Part shown: positions 6,726 through 12,293 of the stretch, piece after piece | Layout of the letters: every line of letters starts with the position of its first letter | Position numbering within the stretch: position 1 is the first letter of the stretch | From: Candidatus Eiseniibacteriota bacterium | Lineage (GTDB): Bacteria > Arandabacterota > Arandabacteria > JAGLYR01 | DNA: 12,293 bases | Assembly: GCA_023132135.1 (NCBI GenBank) | Contig: JAGLYR010000299.1 | Coordinates: forward strand, 1 to 12,293 | Direction of reading: 5' to 3' | Notes under the pieces: model-generated | Told to the model about the DNA's origin: nothing | The model's input: the letters and a program-made list of their open reading frames with translations, nothing else | Databases searched by the model: none | Position numbers and translations under genes: made by a program

Positions 6726-8138
6726 TCACAGACCTTCGCAAAAACTGACGACGCGAATGTCCGTCATCTCCTCCACGGCAAAGCGGGGACCTTCCCTCCC
6801 CAAGCCACTACTCTTCACCCCACCGTAGGGCATGTGATCCACCCGGAAGGTGGGCACATCGTTCACCATCACGCCCCCGGTTTCGATCTCGCGCGATGCA
6901 CGGAAGGCGTCATGGATCCGACGGGTGAAGATTCCAGCCTGCAGACCATAGGCCGAATCGTTGGCCAGAAGGATGGCCTCATCAAGATCCTCTGCCGGCA
7001 CAACAACGATGGCCGGAGCGAATAGCTCGCTGGTCCAGACCTTCGACGTCCGGACCTCTCCCGTGATCACGGCCGGTGTGAGGAAAGACCCGTCTGTTTT
7101 GCCCCCACACTCAAGCCGTGCGCCGCCCGCCACTGCTTCGTCGATCCATTCCTTTGCTCGCCGGAGCTCCGATGCAGTGACCATGGGTCCGAGCTCCGTG
7201 GTGTCCTCCAGCGGATCTCCCATCTTCAGCGATGAGACAGCCGGAACGATCTTCGACATGAATTCGTCCCAAACCGCCCGGTGCACGATGACCCGCTGGG
7301 TCGAGATGCAGACCTGGCCGGCAAGAGCGTACCCGCCGGTCCGGATTTTCCGAACCGCAACCTCGATGTCCGCGTCGTCCATAAGGATCACGGGGGAGTT
7401 CGAACCCAGTTCCATCGTGATTTTCTTTAAACCGGCCGTGCGGCAGATGCCTTCGCCGACTGCCAGAGATCCTGTGAACGTCACCATCCGAACATCAGGA
7501 TGACTGCAGAGAGCGTCCCCAATCTCCGAACCGGGGCCCGTGACAATATTGAGCGCGTGGGTTGGAAGCCCGCAGTCCATGAGAATCCGCCCCAGCTCCA
7601 GAGCAATCAACGGTGCGACCGTCGCGGGTTTGACGACCACCGCGTTGCCGGCGGCAAGGGCCGGAGCAATCTTGTGCGCCACGAGATTGAGCGGGAAGTT
7701 GAAGGGCGAGATCGCGGCGATGATTCCAACCGGGACCCGGATGTAGAATCCGAACTTCCCCTTCCCCGCGGGCGCTGCGTCCATGGGGATGGTCTCTCCA
7801 TGGATTCGCTTCGCCTCCTCCGAAGACAGGGCAAAGGTGTTGATGGCCCTGGCGACCTCGCCCCGCGCCTCGGTGATGGTCTTCCCAACTTCCTGAGCGA
7901 TGAGGCGCGCAAGCTGCTCCTGCTCCTCCTTCATTCTCCCGGCAGCGCGAAGCAGGATGGCCGCACGTTCGCCCGCTGTCAGCTCCCGCATTTGCTCCAG
8001 TCCCTGCTTCGCGGCAGAAACCGCCAGATCCACGTCCTCCCTTGTTCCCTTGGAGATCTGTCCCGCGACGGATCCGTCGTAGGGATTGAGGACATCGATC
8101 TTCTCTTCCTTCTCTATCCACGCGCCACCGATCAGCAT
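6726..8138 (-). CDS. NAD(P)-dependent aldehyde dehydrogenase
   Basis: Cytoplasmic aldehyde dehydrogenase superfamily enzyme of 470 aa, oxidising an aldehyde to its acid. Family residues are in place: oxyanion Asn147 in SPFNFP, cofactor Lys170 in VVVKPA, the FTGS nucleotide-binding turn (221-224), general base Glu243 in MELGSNSP, and nucleophile Cys277 in GQVCIST. The C-terminal end VDHMPYGGVKSSGLGREGPRFAVEEMTD is typical of the lactaldehyde/succinate-semialdehyde-like branch, but the substrate cannot be called. I chose ATG at 8138 because GGGAGA lies 8 bases upstream. A GTG at 8174 would add 12 residues but sits at the predicted transcription start. It diverges from the small coiled-coil and alcohol dehydrogenase genes, a pairing that could serve one alcohol-aldehyde-acid route. 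Confidence 0.93.
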   Translation of the reverse strand: MLIGGAWIEKEEKIDVLNPYDGSVAGQISKGTREDVDLAVSAAKQGLEQMRELTAGERAAILLRAAGRMKEEQEQLARLIAQEVGKTITEARGEVARAINTFALSSEEAKRIHGETIPMDAAPAGKGKFGFYIRVPVGIIAAISPFNFPLNLVAHKIAPALAAGNAVVVKPATVAPLIALELGRILMDCGLPTHALNIVTGPGSEIGDALCSHPDVRMVTFTGSLAVGEGICRTAGLKKITMELGSNSPVILMDDADIEVAVRKIRTGGYALAGQVCISTQRVIVHRAVWDEFMSKIVPAVSSLKMGDPLEDTTELGPMVTASELRRAKEWIDEAVAGGARLECGGKTDGSFLTPAVITGEVRTSKVWTSELFAPAIVVVPAEDLDEAILLANDSAYGLQAGIFTRRIHDAFRASREIETGGVMVNDVPTFRVDHMPYGGVKSSGLGREGPRFAVEEMTDIRVVSFCEGL

Positions 8139-8178
8139 CGTCGAGTCTCCCGTCCAGACAAAATCTATCGCCACGTCG

Positions 8179-8207
8179 ATTCTAGATCCGGATCCACTGC
8201 TTCACAA
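8179..8207 (-). promoter_or_regulatory. promoter of the aldehyde dehydrogenase gene
   Basis: On the minus strand TTGTGA (8207-8202) is followed by 17 bases and TAGAAT (8184-8179). Transcription would start near 8172, 34 bases before the ATG at 8138. A short inverted repeat, CGGCA-AC-TGCCG (8216-8227), lies 8 bases upstream of the -35 and could be an operator. The remaining part of this 215-base divergent region (8228-8353) holds only a TATAAC (8311-8316) with no good -35 as a weak candidate for the plus-strand genes. Confidence 0.5.
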
Positions 8208-8353
8208 GAGGTTTCCGGCAACTGCCGCGATAGATGTTGAACACACGGTCTGTTGAGATTACCATGACCCCGGGGACAGGATCGGGGGAACCACTCTCCC
8301 GCGCGAGACGTATAACGCACAAGACAACACCATTCACACAAGGAGGAGTTCCC

Positions 8354-8731
8354 ATGACAACCCTGTGGAAGAGGATCGCGGAGGGCGTGGACGCCGGACT
8401 CGCGGCCACCCTGGGCGCGGTCAAGACTGCCAGCGAAAAGGCGGCCGAGACCAGCCACACCGCACAGCAGAAGTACCAGAAAAGCGCCCTCCAGGCGAAG
8501 ATCATGCGCCACTTTGGAGAGCTGGGATCCAGCATCTACGAGAAGGCATTGCGCGAGGACATCAAGAACCCCATGGAGACCTCCGAAGTCCGGGCATTGG
8601 TGGAGAAGATCAGGACCCTGGATCAGGAGCTGGCGCTCATCGAGGCCACGCTTGAGAATGAAAACCGCTCGAAGCAGCAGGCGCCGGAGCCCGAGGTTCC
8701 GGAGAAGACCGAGCCTGCGGAACCTGAATAA
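8354..8731 (+). CDS. small helical/coiled-coil protein, unknown function
   Basis: I do not recognise this 125-aa protein. The start is clear: ATG at 8354 is preceded by AAGGAGGAG at 7 bases, one of the best ribosome sites in the window. It has no signal peptide or membrane helix and is predicted almost wholly helical. An amphipathic Ala/Gly-rich segment (1-32) is followed by a Gln/Lys-rich helix, then a segment with LREDIKNP, then a heptad-like helix (about 77-104, VRALVEKIRTLDQELALIEATL), and a tail rich in Pro and Glu (108-125). The first 45 residues have the Ala/Thr/Lys amphipathic character of stress or YtxH/phasin-like proteins, but that is only a compositional likeness. The gap to the alcohol dehydrogenase start is 77 bases, so the two may be cotranscribed. 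Confidence 0.8.
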   Translation: MTTLWKRIAEGVDAGLAATLGAVKTASEKAAETSHTAQQKYQKSALQAKIMRHFGELGSSIYEKALREDIKNPMETSEVRALVEKIRTLDQELALIEATLENENRSKQQAPEPEVPEKTEPAEPE

Positions 8732-8808
8732 CCCAAGCTACAACGGCAGCAAGGTATTTCCATCCGGAAAAGTCGCATTTGCGTAATCTGCGGCGGGGGG
8801 TTCGCGAC

Positions 8809-9834
8809 ATGGCCCGAATGGCAATCCTGACGGAACCCGGCAAGATCGTGATCGAGGACCGTCCTGCCCCCGAGATCGGCCCCCGCGAGGCCTTGGTGAG
8901 GGTGCGGTATGCCGGGGTGTGCGGGACGGATCTCGCGATTTACTCGGGCAGCTATCCCGTGCCGCTGCCTGTCGTGCTCGGCCACGAGTTCTGCGGGGAA
9001 GTCGTAAAGGTGGGGGCCGAAGCGCCGGATGAATGGCTTGGCAGGACGGTCACCGCAGAGATCAACAACACCTGCCTTTCCTACGCCGTGCCCCATCCCT
9101 GCAAAGCATGTGCGTCGGGTCTCCCCAATCACTGCCGGAAGAGAACGGTCACCGGAATCATCTGCGCCGACGGAGCATTCCAGGAATACATGAAGGTCCC
9201 GGCGGCGAACCTCCACGAGCTGCCGGGTGATCTGGATCCTCTGGCCGGCGCGTTCGTCGAACCAATGGCCGCGGCGATTCAGACGTTTGAGCTGGCCCCC
9301 ATCGAATCGGGCCAGACGGTCGTCGTCCTGGGCGCCGGACGTCTCGGAATCCTCGTCATTGGCGTCGCCCACCTGCGGGGCGCCAGAGTGATTGCCTTGT
9401 CCCGCCACAGGGAGGATCTGGAACTGGCCAGGGCTTTCGGAGCGGACGAGGCCTGGCTGGCGGAGAAGCCGGATCCGGTGCGCGCGCTGCATGAATGCAC
9501 GGGAGGGCTGGGCGCGCCCGTCGTCGTTGAGGCGACGGGATCACCGGATGGACTGAAGACAGCTCTCCTGCTGGTCGCCCCTCGCGGCACAATCGCCCTC
9601 AAGAGCACGCCCGGCACGCCGGCCGACGGGCTCGACGTTACCAAGATCGCCGTGGACGAGATCCGGATCCAAGGCTCCCGATGCGGTCCGTTCTCCAAGG
9701 CCATCGATTTGCTCCGAACCGGAACACTCCCCATAGCAGACCTGACAACATCCACCTTCCCGCTTGGCGAACTTGCGGGAGCCCTGAAGGCTGCCCGAAA
9801 CGAACCGAAAGTGATCATCGATATACAGCGGTAA
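8809..9834 (+). CDS. zinc-dependent alcohol dehydrogenase, medium-chain (MDR) family
   Basis: Medium-chain dehydrogenase/reductase of 341 aa, oxidising a hydroxyl group with NAD(P). Catalytic zinc ligands are Cys38 in VCGTD, His59-Glu60 in GHEF and probably Glu151 in VEPMA. The Rossmann fingerprint is GAGRLG (175-180). The structural zinc loop has four Cys (89, 98, 101, 109) but with 8 residues between the first two instead of the usual 2. The end (KSTPGTP, GSRCGPFSKAIDLLRTG) fits a branch of MDR enzymes of undefined substrate, which I judge from memory of family patterns. ATG at 8809 is chosen for its fit to the family N-terminus. The ribosome site is only GGGGGG 8 bases upstream. The substrate is unknown; the nearby aldehyde dehydrogenase could take its product. 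Confidence 0.9.
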   Translation: MARMAILTEPGKIVIEDRPAPEIGPREALVRVRYAGVCGTDLAIYSGSYPVPLPVVLGHEFCGEVVKVGAEAPDEWLGRTVTAEINNTCLSYAVPHPCKACASGLPNHCRKRTVTGIICADGAFQEYMKVPAANLHELPGDLDPLAGAFVEPMAAAIQTFELAPIESGQTVVVLGAGRLGILVIGVAHLRGARVIALSRHREDLELARAFGADEAWLAEKPDPVRALHECTGGLGAPVVVEATGSPDGLKTALLLVAPRGTIALKSTPGTPADGLDVTKIAVDEIRIQGSRCGPFSKAIDLLRTGTLPIADLTTSTFPLGELAGALKAARNEPKVIIDIQR

Positions 9835-9878
9835 CACATGCTGCGCCAGTGCGTTGCTGGCCTGTCATAATGTGTTAC
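9831..9878 (+). terminator. inverted repeat across the alcohol dehydrogenase stop
   Basis: GTAACACAT (9831-9839), which includes the stop codon TAA, pairs perfectly with ATGTGTTAC (9870-9878). Inside it, GCCAG (9845-9849) pairs with CTGGC (9857-9861) around a 7-base loop. No T-run follows, so it may be a processing or stability hairpin or a protein-binding palindrome rather than a terminator. Confidence 0.4.
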
Positions 9879-9885
9879 ACGATAT

Positions 9886-9902
9886 GCCGGCCTTCCGGCT
9901 TT
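9886..9902 (+). terminator. short GC hairpin with TTT, possible terminator
   Basis: GCCGG (9886-9890), loop CCTT, CCGGC (9895-9899), then TTT. The stem is only 5 bp and the T-run is short, so termination would be weak. It lies 52 bases after the alcohol dehydrogenase stop and ahead of the next gene's promoter-like box. Confidence 0.35.
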
Positions 9903-9938
9903 CCCCAACCTAGACTTCATCTTACACTCCTCTTGTCC

Positions 9939-9950
9939 GATAATCAACTA
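9939..9950 (+). promoter_or_regulatory. -10-like box directly before a start codon (leaderless candidate)
   Basis: GATAAT (9939-9944) matches the -10 consensus at 5 of 6 positions and ends 5 bases before the ATG at 9950. A poor -35 (TTCATC, 9916-9921) lies 17 bases upstream. No Shine-Dalgarno sequence precedes the ATG. If used, transcription would begin at or next to the ATG, giving a leaderless message. Confidence 0.4.
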
Positions 9951-10999
9951 TGCGCCCGAAACACCTTGCGACCATGGCGACAGTCTCATTGGTTCTCGTC
10001 GGCCTCTGCGGGATTATCCTCTCTGCCCCGGCTGCACCGCAGGTCGAGGCAGCCCGGGACGTCCTCTACTGCGCCTCCTGCGGGGAGCAAATCACGGGCG
10101 AGTATGTCAGCGCCTTGGGCAAATACTGGCACCCCGAGCATTTTGTCTGCGCCAACTGCCGGACGCCGCTTGCTGAAGCAACCTTCTACGAGAAGGACGG
10201 CCGCCCCTACTGCCAATCCTGCTACGAGGATCTCTTCCTCCCCCACTGCTGCATCTGCGGCCGGCCCATTCGGTCTGCATACATCGAGAACGTCTGGGGC
10301 GATGTCTACTGCAAGAAACACGAGCACGAATTCCAGACCTGCTTCAGCTGCGGCCGCCTGATCTGCGGAAGCCTCACCGGCGGCGGCCTGACCCACGATG
10401 ATGGAAGACACATGTGCAGCCTCTGTGGCCGGACTGCGGTCTATCGAGTCGAGGACGGCGAGGTTGTTCTCGACGAAGTGCGGCGGGCCATGAAGGTCCT
10501 CGGTCTCGATCTGCGCTCGGCGTCAATACCCCTTCGCATGGTAAGCCTGGAGGATCTGAGAGAGGGCCGGGCCAGAGACCTGAGTGGTCATATCAGCACG
10601 TCTGTCTGGACACGCGGCGGCAAGGTGACCGAGCGCAAGATCGAGGCCGTGTCCATTCTCTACGGTCTGCCCCGCGAGCACTTCGCAGCCGTCGCGGCCC
10701 ATGAGCTCATGCACGCCTGGTTGTTTCTTGAGAACTACCCGGAGCTGCCTCTGCATGTGGAGGAGGGTCTTGCCGAGCTCAGCTCCTATCTCTGGCTGCA
10801 GCAGCTGGGAACTCCAGAAGCGGCGTACCGGATGCGGGCGATGGAGAGCAACGACGATCCCGTGTACGGGTACGGTCTACGCCTTGCCCTCAAGAGCTGC
10901 CGACAAGTCCCCCTGGACAAGTTACTCGGATACATCAAGCGCCAACGGCGGTTTCCGGTCGAAGTTCAACAAGGAGTTGAAATAGAGCGACGGTTGTGA
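9950..10999 (+). CDS. exported double-LIM zinc-finger protein with DA1-like metallopeptidase domain
   Basis: A 349-aa protein with the architecture of plant DA1 minus its ubiquitin-binding N-terminus. Residues 1-35 are a signal peptide or anchor (RPKH, hydrophobic 7-29, likely cleavage near VEA-AR). LIM finger 1 uses C41, C44, H61, H64, C67, C70, C88, C91; H64 replaces the usual Cys. Finger 2 uses C100, C103, C121, H124, C131, C134, C156, C159, with YCKKHEHEFQTCFSCGRL like the second DA1 finger. The peptidase core is ILYGLPREHFAAVAAHELMHAWL (240s-258): HELMH (251-255) with downstream EEG (271-273) as probable third ligand, a gluzincin layout. Known DA1 proteins are ubiquitin-activated peptidases in plant growth control. 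Here the signal points to the periplasm or outside, so the substrate must differ. LIM domains are rare in bacteria. The family assignment is from motifs, not a search. Confidence 0.87.
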   Translation: MRPKHLATMATVSLVLVGLCGIILSAPAAPQVEAARDVLYCASCGEQITGEYVSALGKYWHPEHFVCANCRTPLAEATFYEKDGRPYCQSCYEDLFLPHCCICGRPIRSAYIENVWGDVYCKKHEHEFQTCFSCGRLICGSLTGGGLTHDDGRHMCSLCGRTAVYRVEDGEVVLDEVRRAMKVLGLDLRSASIPLRMVSLEDLREGRARDLSGHISTSVWTRGGKVTERKIEAVSILYGLPREHFAAVAAHELMHAWLFLENYPELPLHVEEGLAELSSYLWLQQLGTPEAAYRMRAMESNDDPVYGYGLRLALKSCRQVPLDKLLGYIKRQRRFPVEVQQGVEIERRL

Positions 11000-11005
11000 T
11001 ATACT
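10977..11005 (+). promoter_or_regulatory. strong extended -10 promoter for the P-domain gene
   Basis: TTGAAA (10977-10982), exactly 17 bases, then TATACT (11000-11005), each 5 of 6 to sigma70 consensus, with TG at 10997-10998 forming an extended -10. It overlaps the last codons and stop (TGA 10997-10999) of the preceding gene. This is the best promoter in the window and implies independent, probably high expression of the secreted P-domain protein, with a leader of about 78 bases. Confidence 0.7.
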
Positions 11006-11006
11006 C

Positions 11007-11027
11007 ATTGAAGTAGGATTGAAGTAG
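11007..11027 (+). repeat. 11-bp-period tandem repeat at the transcription start
   Basis: ATTGAAGTAG occurs at 11007-11016 and again at 11018-11027, one helical turn apart, right at and after the expected transcription start of the P-domain gene. It may be a binding site pair or part of the leader. Confidence 0.55.
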
Positions 11028-11047
11028 AGACGATGAGGTCGGTTTTG

Positions 11048-11073
11048 ACGGTCCTCACCCGATCGGTGACCGT
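11048..11073 (+). promoter_or_regulatory. leader hairpin before the P-domain gene
   Basis: ACGGTC (11048-11053) pairs with GACCGT (11068-11073), with three further pairs (ACC/GGT) inside after a 3-base bulge and a CGATC loop. It ends 5 bases before the ribosome site GGGAGG (11079-11084 region). It could influence mRNA stability or translation; no known riboswitch class is recognised. Confidence 0.35.
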
Positions 11074-11089
11074 TGTCCGGGAGGACGTC

Positions 11090-11848
11090 ATGAGGATTCT
11101 TGCTATAACTGTTGTGTTTGCCGGGGTTTGCTCGCTGATTCCCGCTGTCTTGCCTGCCATTGAATGTGGCGACTGTGGAATCGAGTGCGGGAGCGCCCTG
11201 TCCTGCATGAACCAGGTACCGGGAACCCCGTGCGGGATGAACGGGATCTGTATCGACCTGAATCATCCCGCCTGCGGGCTGGAAATCCGGTGCTGCGGCT
11301 GCGAGGAAGGTATCTCGCAGCAAGTTCTCTTCGACCCACCCCTGGCCATCCCCGATGGCGATCCTGTGGGTATCACTTCTTCAATTGATGTCCTGACATC
11401 ACGCATCGTCGTGGATCTGGACATCTATCTGGAGATCAACCATTCGTGGGTAGGGGATCTGGTGGTAACTCTGACTCATAAGGCGACCACAGCCACGTTG
11501 ATCCATCGACCCGGCGATCCTGCAACTCCCGGCGGCTGCGATAGTGATCTCTCGTGCGAGAAACGGATCTATCTGAACGATCAGGCCGCTGTTTCCATCG
11601 AGTGCTCGCCCGACGATTGCGAAACCTGCTTTCCCGGTGGTCAGGTCCAGGATTACAGCTATATCCCCAACGAAGCCCTGACCGCTTTTAACGGCCACGA
11701 CGCGTTCGGCGAATGGGAAATCGCCGTCGCGGACCTGAATGGCGGCGATGTCGGCGAGATCTGTTCCTGGGGAATCATTGTCGTCGGCGCCGGCCCGGTC
11801 CCGGCCGAGACACTCTCCTGGAGCACGGTGAAAGCGTTCTACCGATAG
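11090..11848 (+). CDS. secreted Cys-rich protein with P/Homo B (proprotein convertase) domain
   Basis: Predicted secreted protein of 252 aa. Residues 1-23 are a Sec signal (MRILAITVVFAGV...). Residues 26-71 contain ten Cys, suggesting a disulfide-knotted module. Residues 78-233 form a P domain: IPDGDPVGITSSI, VVDLDIYLEINHSWVGDLVVTL, then ALTAFNGHDAFGEWEIAVADLNGGDVGEICSWGI, the signature jelly-roll strands with GDL and GxW. The P domain normally accompanies subtilisin-like proteases, but no protease domain is encoded here. It ends SWSTVKAFYR, a possible short sorting or anchoring tag. I start at ATG 11090 because GGGAGG lies 5-6 bases upstream and the signal peptide begins there. An ATG at 11033 in frame would add 19 residues. 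It is convergent with glnS. Confidence 0.85.
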   Translation: MRILAITVVFAGVCSLIPAVLPAIECGDCGIECGSALSCMNQVPGTPCGMNGICIDLNHPACGLEIRCCGCEEGISQQVLFDPPLAIPDGDPVGITSSIDVLTSRIVVDLDIYLEINHSWVGDLVVTLTHKATTATLIHRPGDPATPGGCDSDLSCEKRIYLNDQAAVSIECSPDDCETCFPGGQVQDYSYIPNEALTAFNGHDAFGEWEIAVADLNGGDVGEICSWGIIVVGAGPVPAETLSWSTVKAFYR

Positions 11849-11866
11849 CGAACTCCGGGAACGAAA

Positions 11867-11886
11867 CACGTCGCACGAAGGACGTG
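11867..11886. terminator. short hairpin between convergent genes
   Basis: CACGTC (11867-11872) pairs with GACGTG (11881-11886) around an 8-base loop, in the 55 bases between the P-domain and glnS stop codons. No adjacent T-run is present (a T5 lies about 25 bases on, inside glnS), so a bidirectional terminator role is only plausible. Confidence 0.3.
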
Positions 11887-11903
11887 GCGCTGGCGCCGGG
11901 TTC

Positions 11904-12293
11904 TCAGTCCTTTTTCTGCTGCCCCATCTTCTTCTCGATCTTCTTCCACGTATCGCGCAGCGTGACCGTCCGGTTGAACACGGGATTTCCGGGTTTCGAA
12001 TCCACCGTATCTACGCAGAAGTAGCCCTGGCGTTCGAACTGGTAGCGGCTTCCCGGAGCGGCATCCGCCAGGCTCGGCTCCAGGCGGCAGTCTGTCAGCA
12101 CCTCCAGCGAGTGCGGGTTCAGGTGGACAGTGAAATCCTGCCCCTCCTCCACATCGTCCGGGCACAGCACTGCGAACAGGTGGTCGTACAGCCGGACTTC
12201 CGTCTTGACAGAATGCTCCGCCGACACCCAGTGGAGTGTGGCTTTGACCTTCCGCCCGTCGGGAGGGGAATCGCCGCCGCGCGTGGCCGGATC
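11904..12293 (-). CDS. glnS: glutaminyl-tRNA synthetase, C-terminal part (cut by window edge)
   Basis: The last 129 residues of GlnRS, which charges tRNA-Gln with glutamine. The frame runs open to the window edge, beginning [20 protein letters not shown] and continuing [20 protein letters not shown]. The stretch [25 protein letters not shown] and [13 protein letters not shown] is the classical GlnRS anticodon-binding beta-barrel end. The start codon and catalytic HIGH/KMSKS domain lie outside the window to the right. The tail [13 protein letters not shown] is a Lys-rich extension. The GTG at 12227 is an internal Val codon, not a start. Presence of GlnRS means this organism charges glutamine directly, at least in part. 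Confidence 0.95.
   Translation of the reverse strand, partial: DPATRGGDSPPDGRKVKATLHWVSAEHSVKTEVRLYDHLFAVLCPDDVEEGQDFTVHLNPHSLEVLTDCRLEPSLADAAPGSRYQFERQGYFCVDTVDSKPGNPVFNRTVTLRDTWKKIEKKMGQQKKD

Noticed and set aside
8623-9492. 289-codon minus-strand open frame
   Set aside because: It lies opposite the small helical protein and the alcohol dehydrogenase. The plus-strand enzyme has catalytic residues in place, so this is a shadow.

Overview
The window looks like bacterial chromosome, GC-rich by eye, with Shine-Dalgarno sites of the AGGAGG type and promoter-like TTGnnn-N17-TAnnnT pairs. Lineage cannot be fixed from the sequence alone. The many exported proteins (TPR lipoproteins, a P-domain protein, two zinc peptidases with signal peptides) and a C-terminal W-x3-K-x2-YR tail would suit a Gram-negative phylum such as the Eisenbacteria/Krumholzibacteria/Latescibacteria group. 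That placement is inference.

Layout. (1) Positions 52-6439, minus strand: a compact gene cluster read right to left. It begins with a TTGACG-N17-TAGGAT promoter (6539-6567). The order is a TPR lipoprotein, a matrixin-like metalloprotease overlapping it, a UbiA/MenA-like prenyltransferase, a family 2 glycosyltransferase, a zinc-ribbon SAM methyltransferase (8-base overlap with the glycosyltransferase), a small four-helix membrane protein, and a second, larger TPR lipoprotein. The last gene has its own promoter-like site with a 25-bp-period direct repeat. The cluster looks like an envelope or lipid-glycan module, but its substrate cannot be named. (2) 6440-6725: a structured intergenic region with a large two-stem inverted repeat, a loop complementary to downstream sequence, and two small arrays of 7-bp period. 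(3) 6726-9834: an aldehyde dehydrogenase (minus) diverging from a small coiled-coil protein and a zinc alcohol dehydrogenase (plus). (4) 9950-11848, plus: a signal-peptide-bearing protein with two LIM-type zinc fingers fused to a DA1-like HExxH peptidase, then a secreted Cys-rich P-domain protein with a strong extended -10 promoter. (5) 11904-12293, minus: the 3' end of glutaminyl-tRNA synthetase, convergent with the P-domain gene and cut by the window edge.

The strongest candidate for something unusual is the LIM-LIM-peptidase protein at 9950-10999. It has the domain order and key motifs of plant DA1, a ubiquitin-pathway peptidase, but carries an export signal in what appears to be a bacterium. 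Second are the metzincin whose zinc motif has one extra residue and lacks the usual glycine, and the structured intergenic element at 6575-6721.
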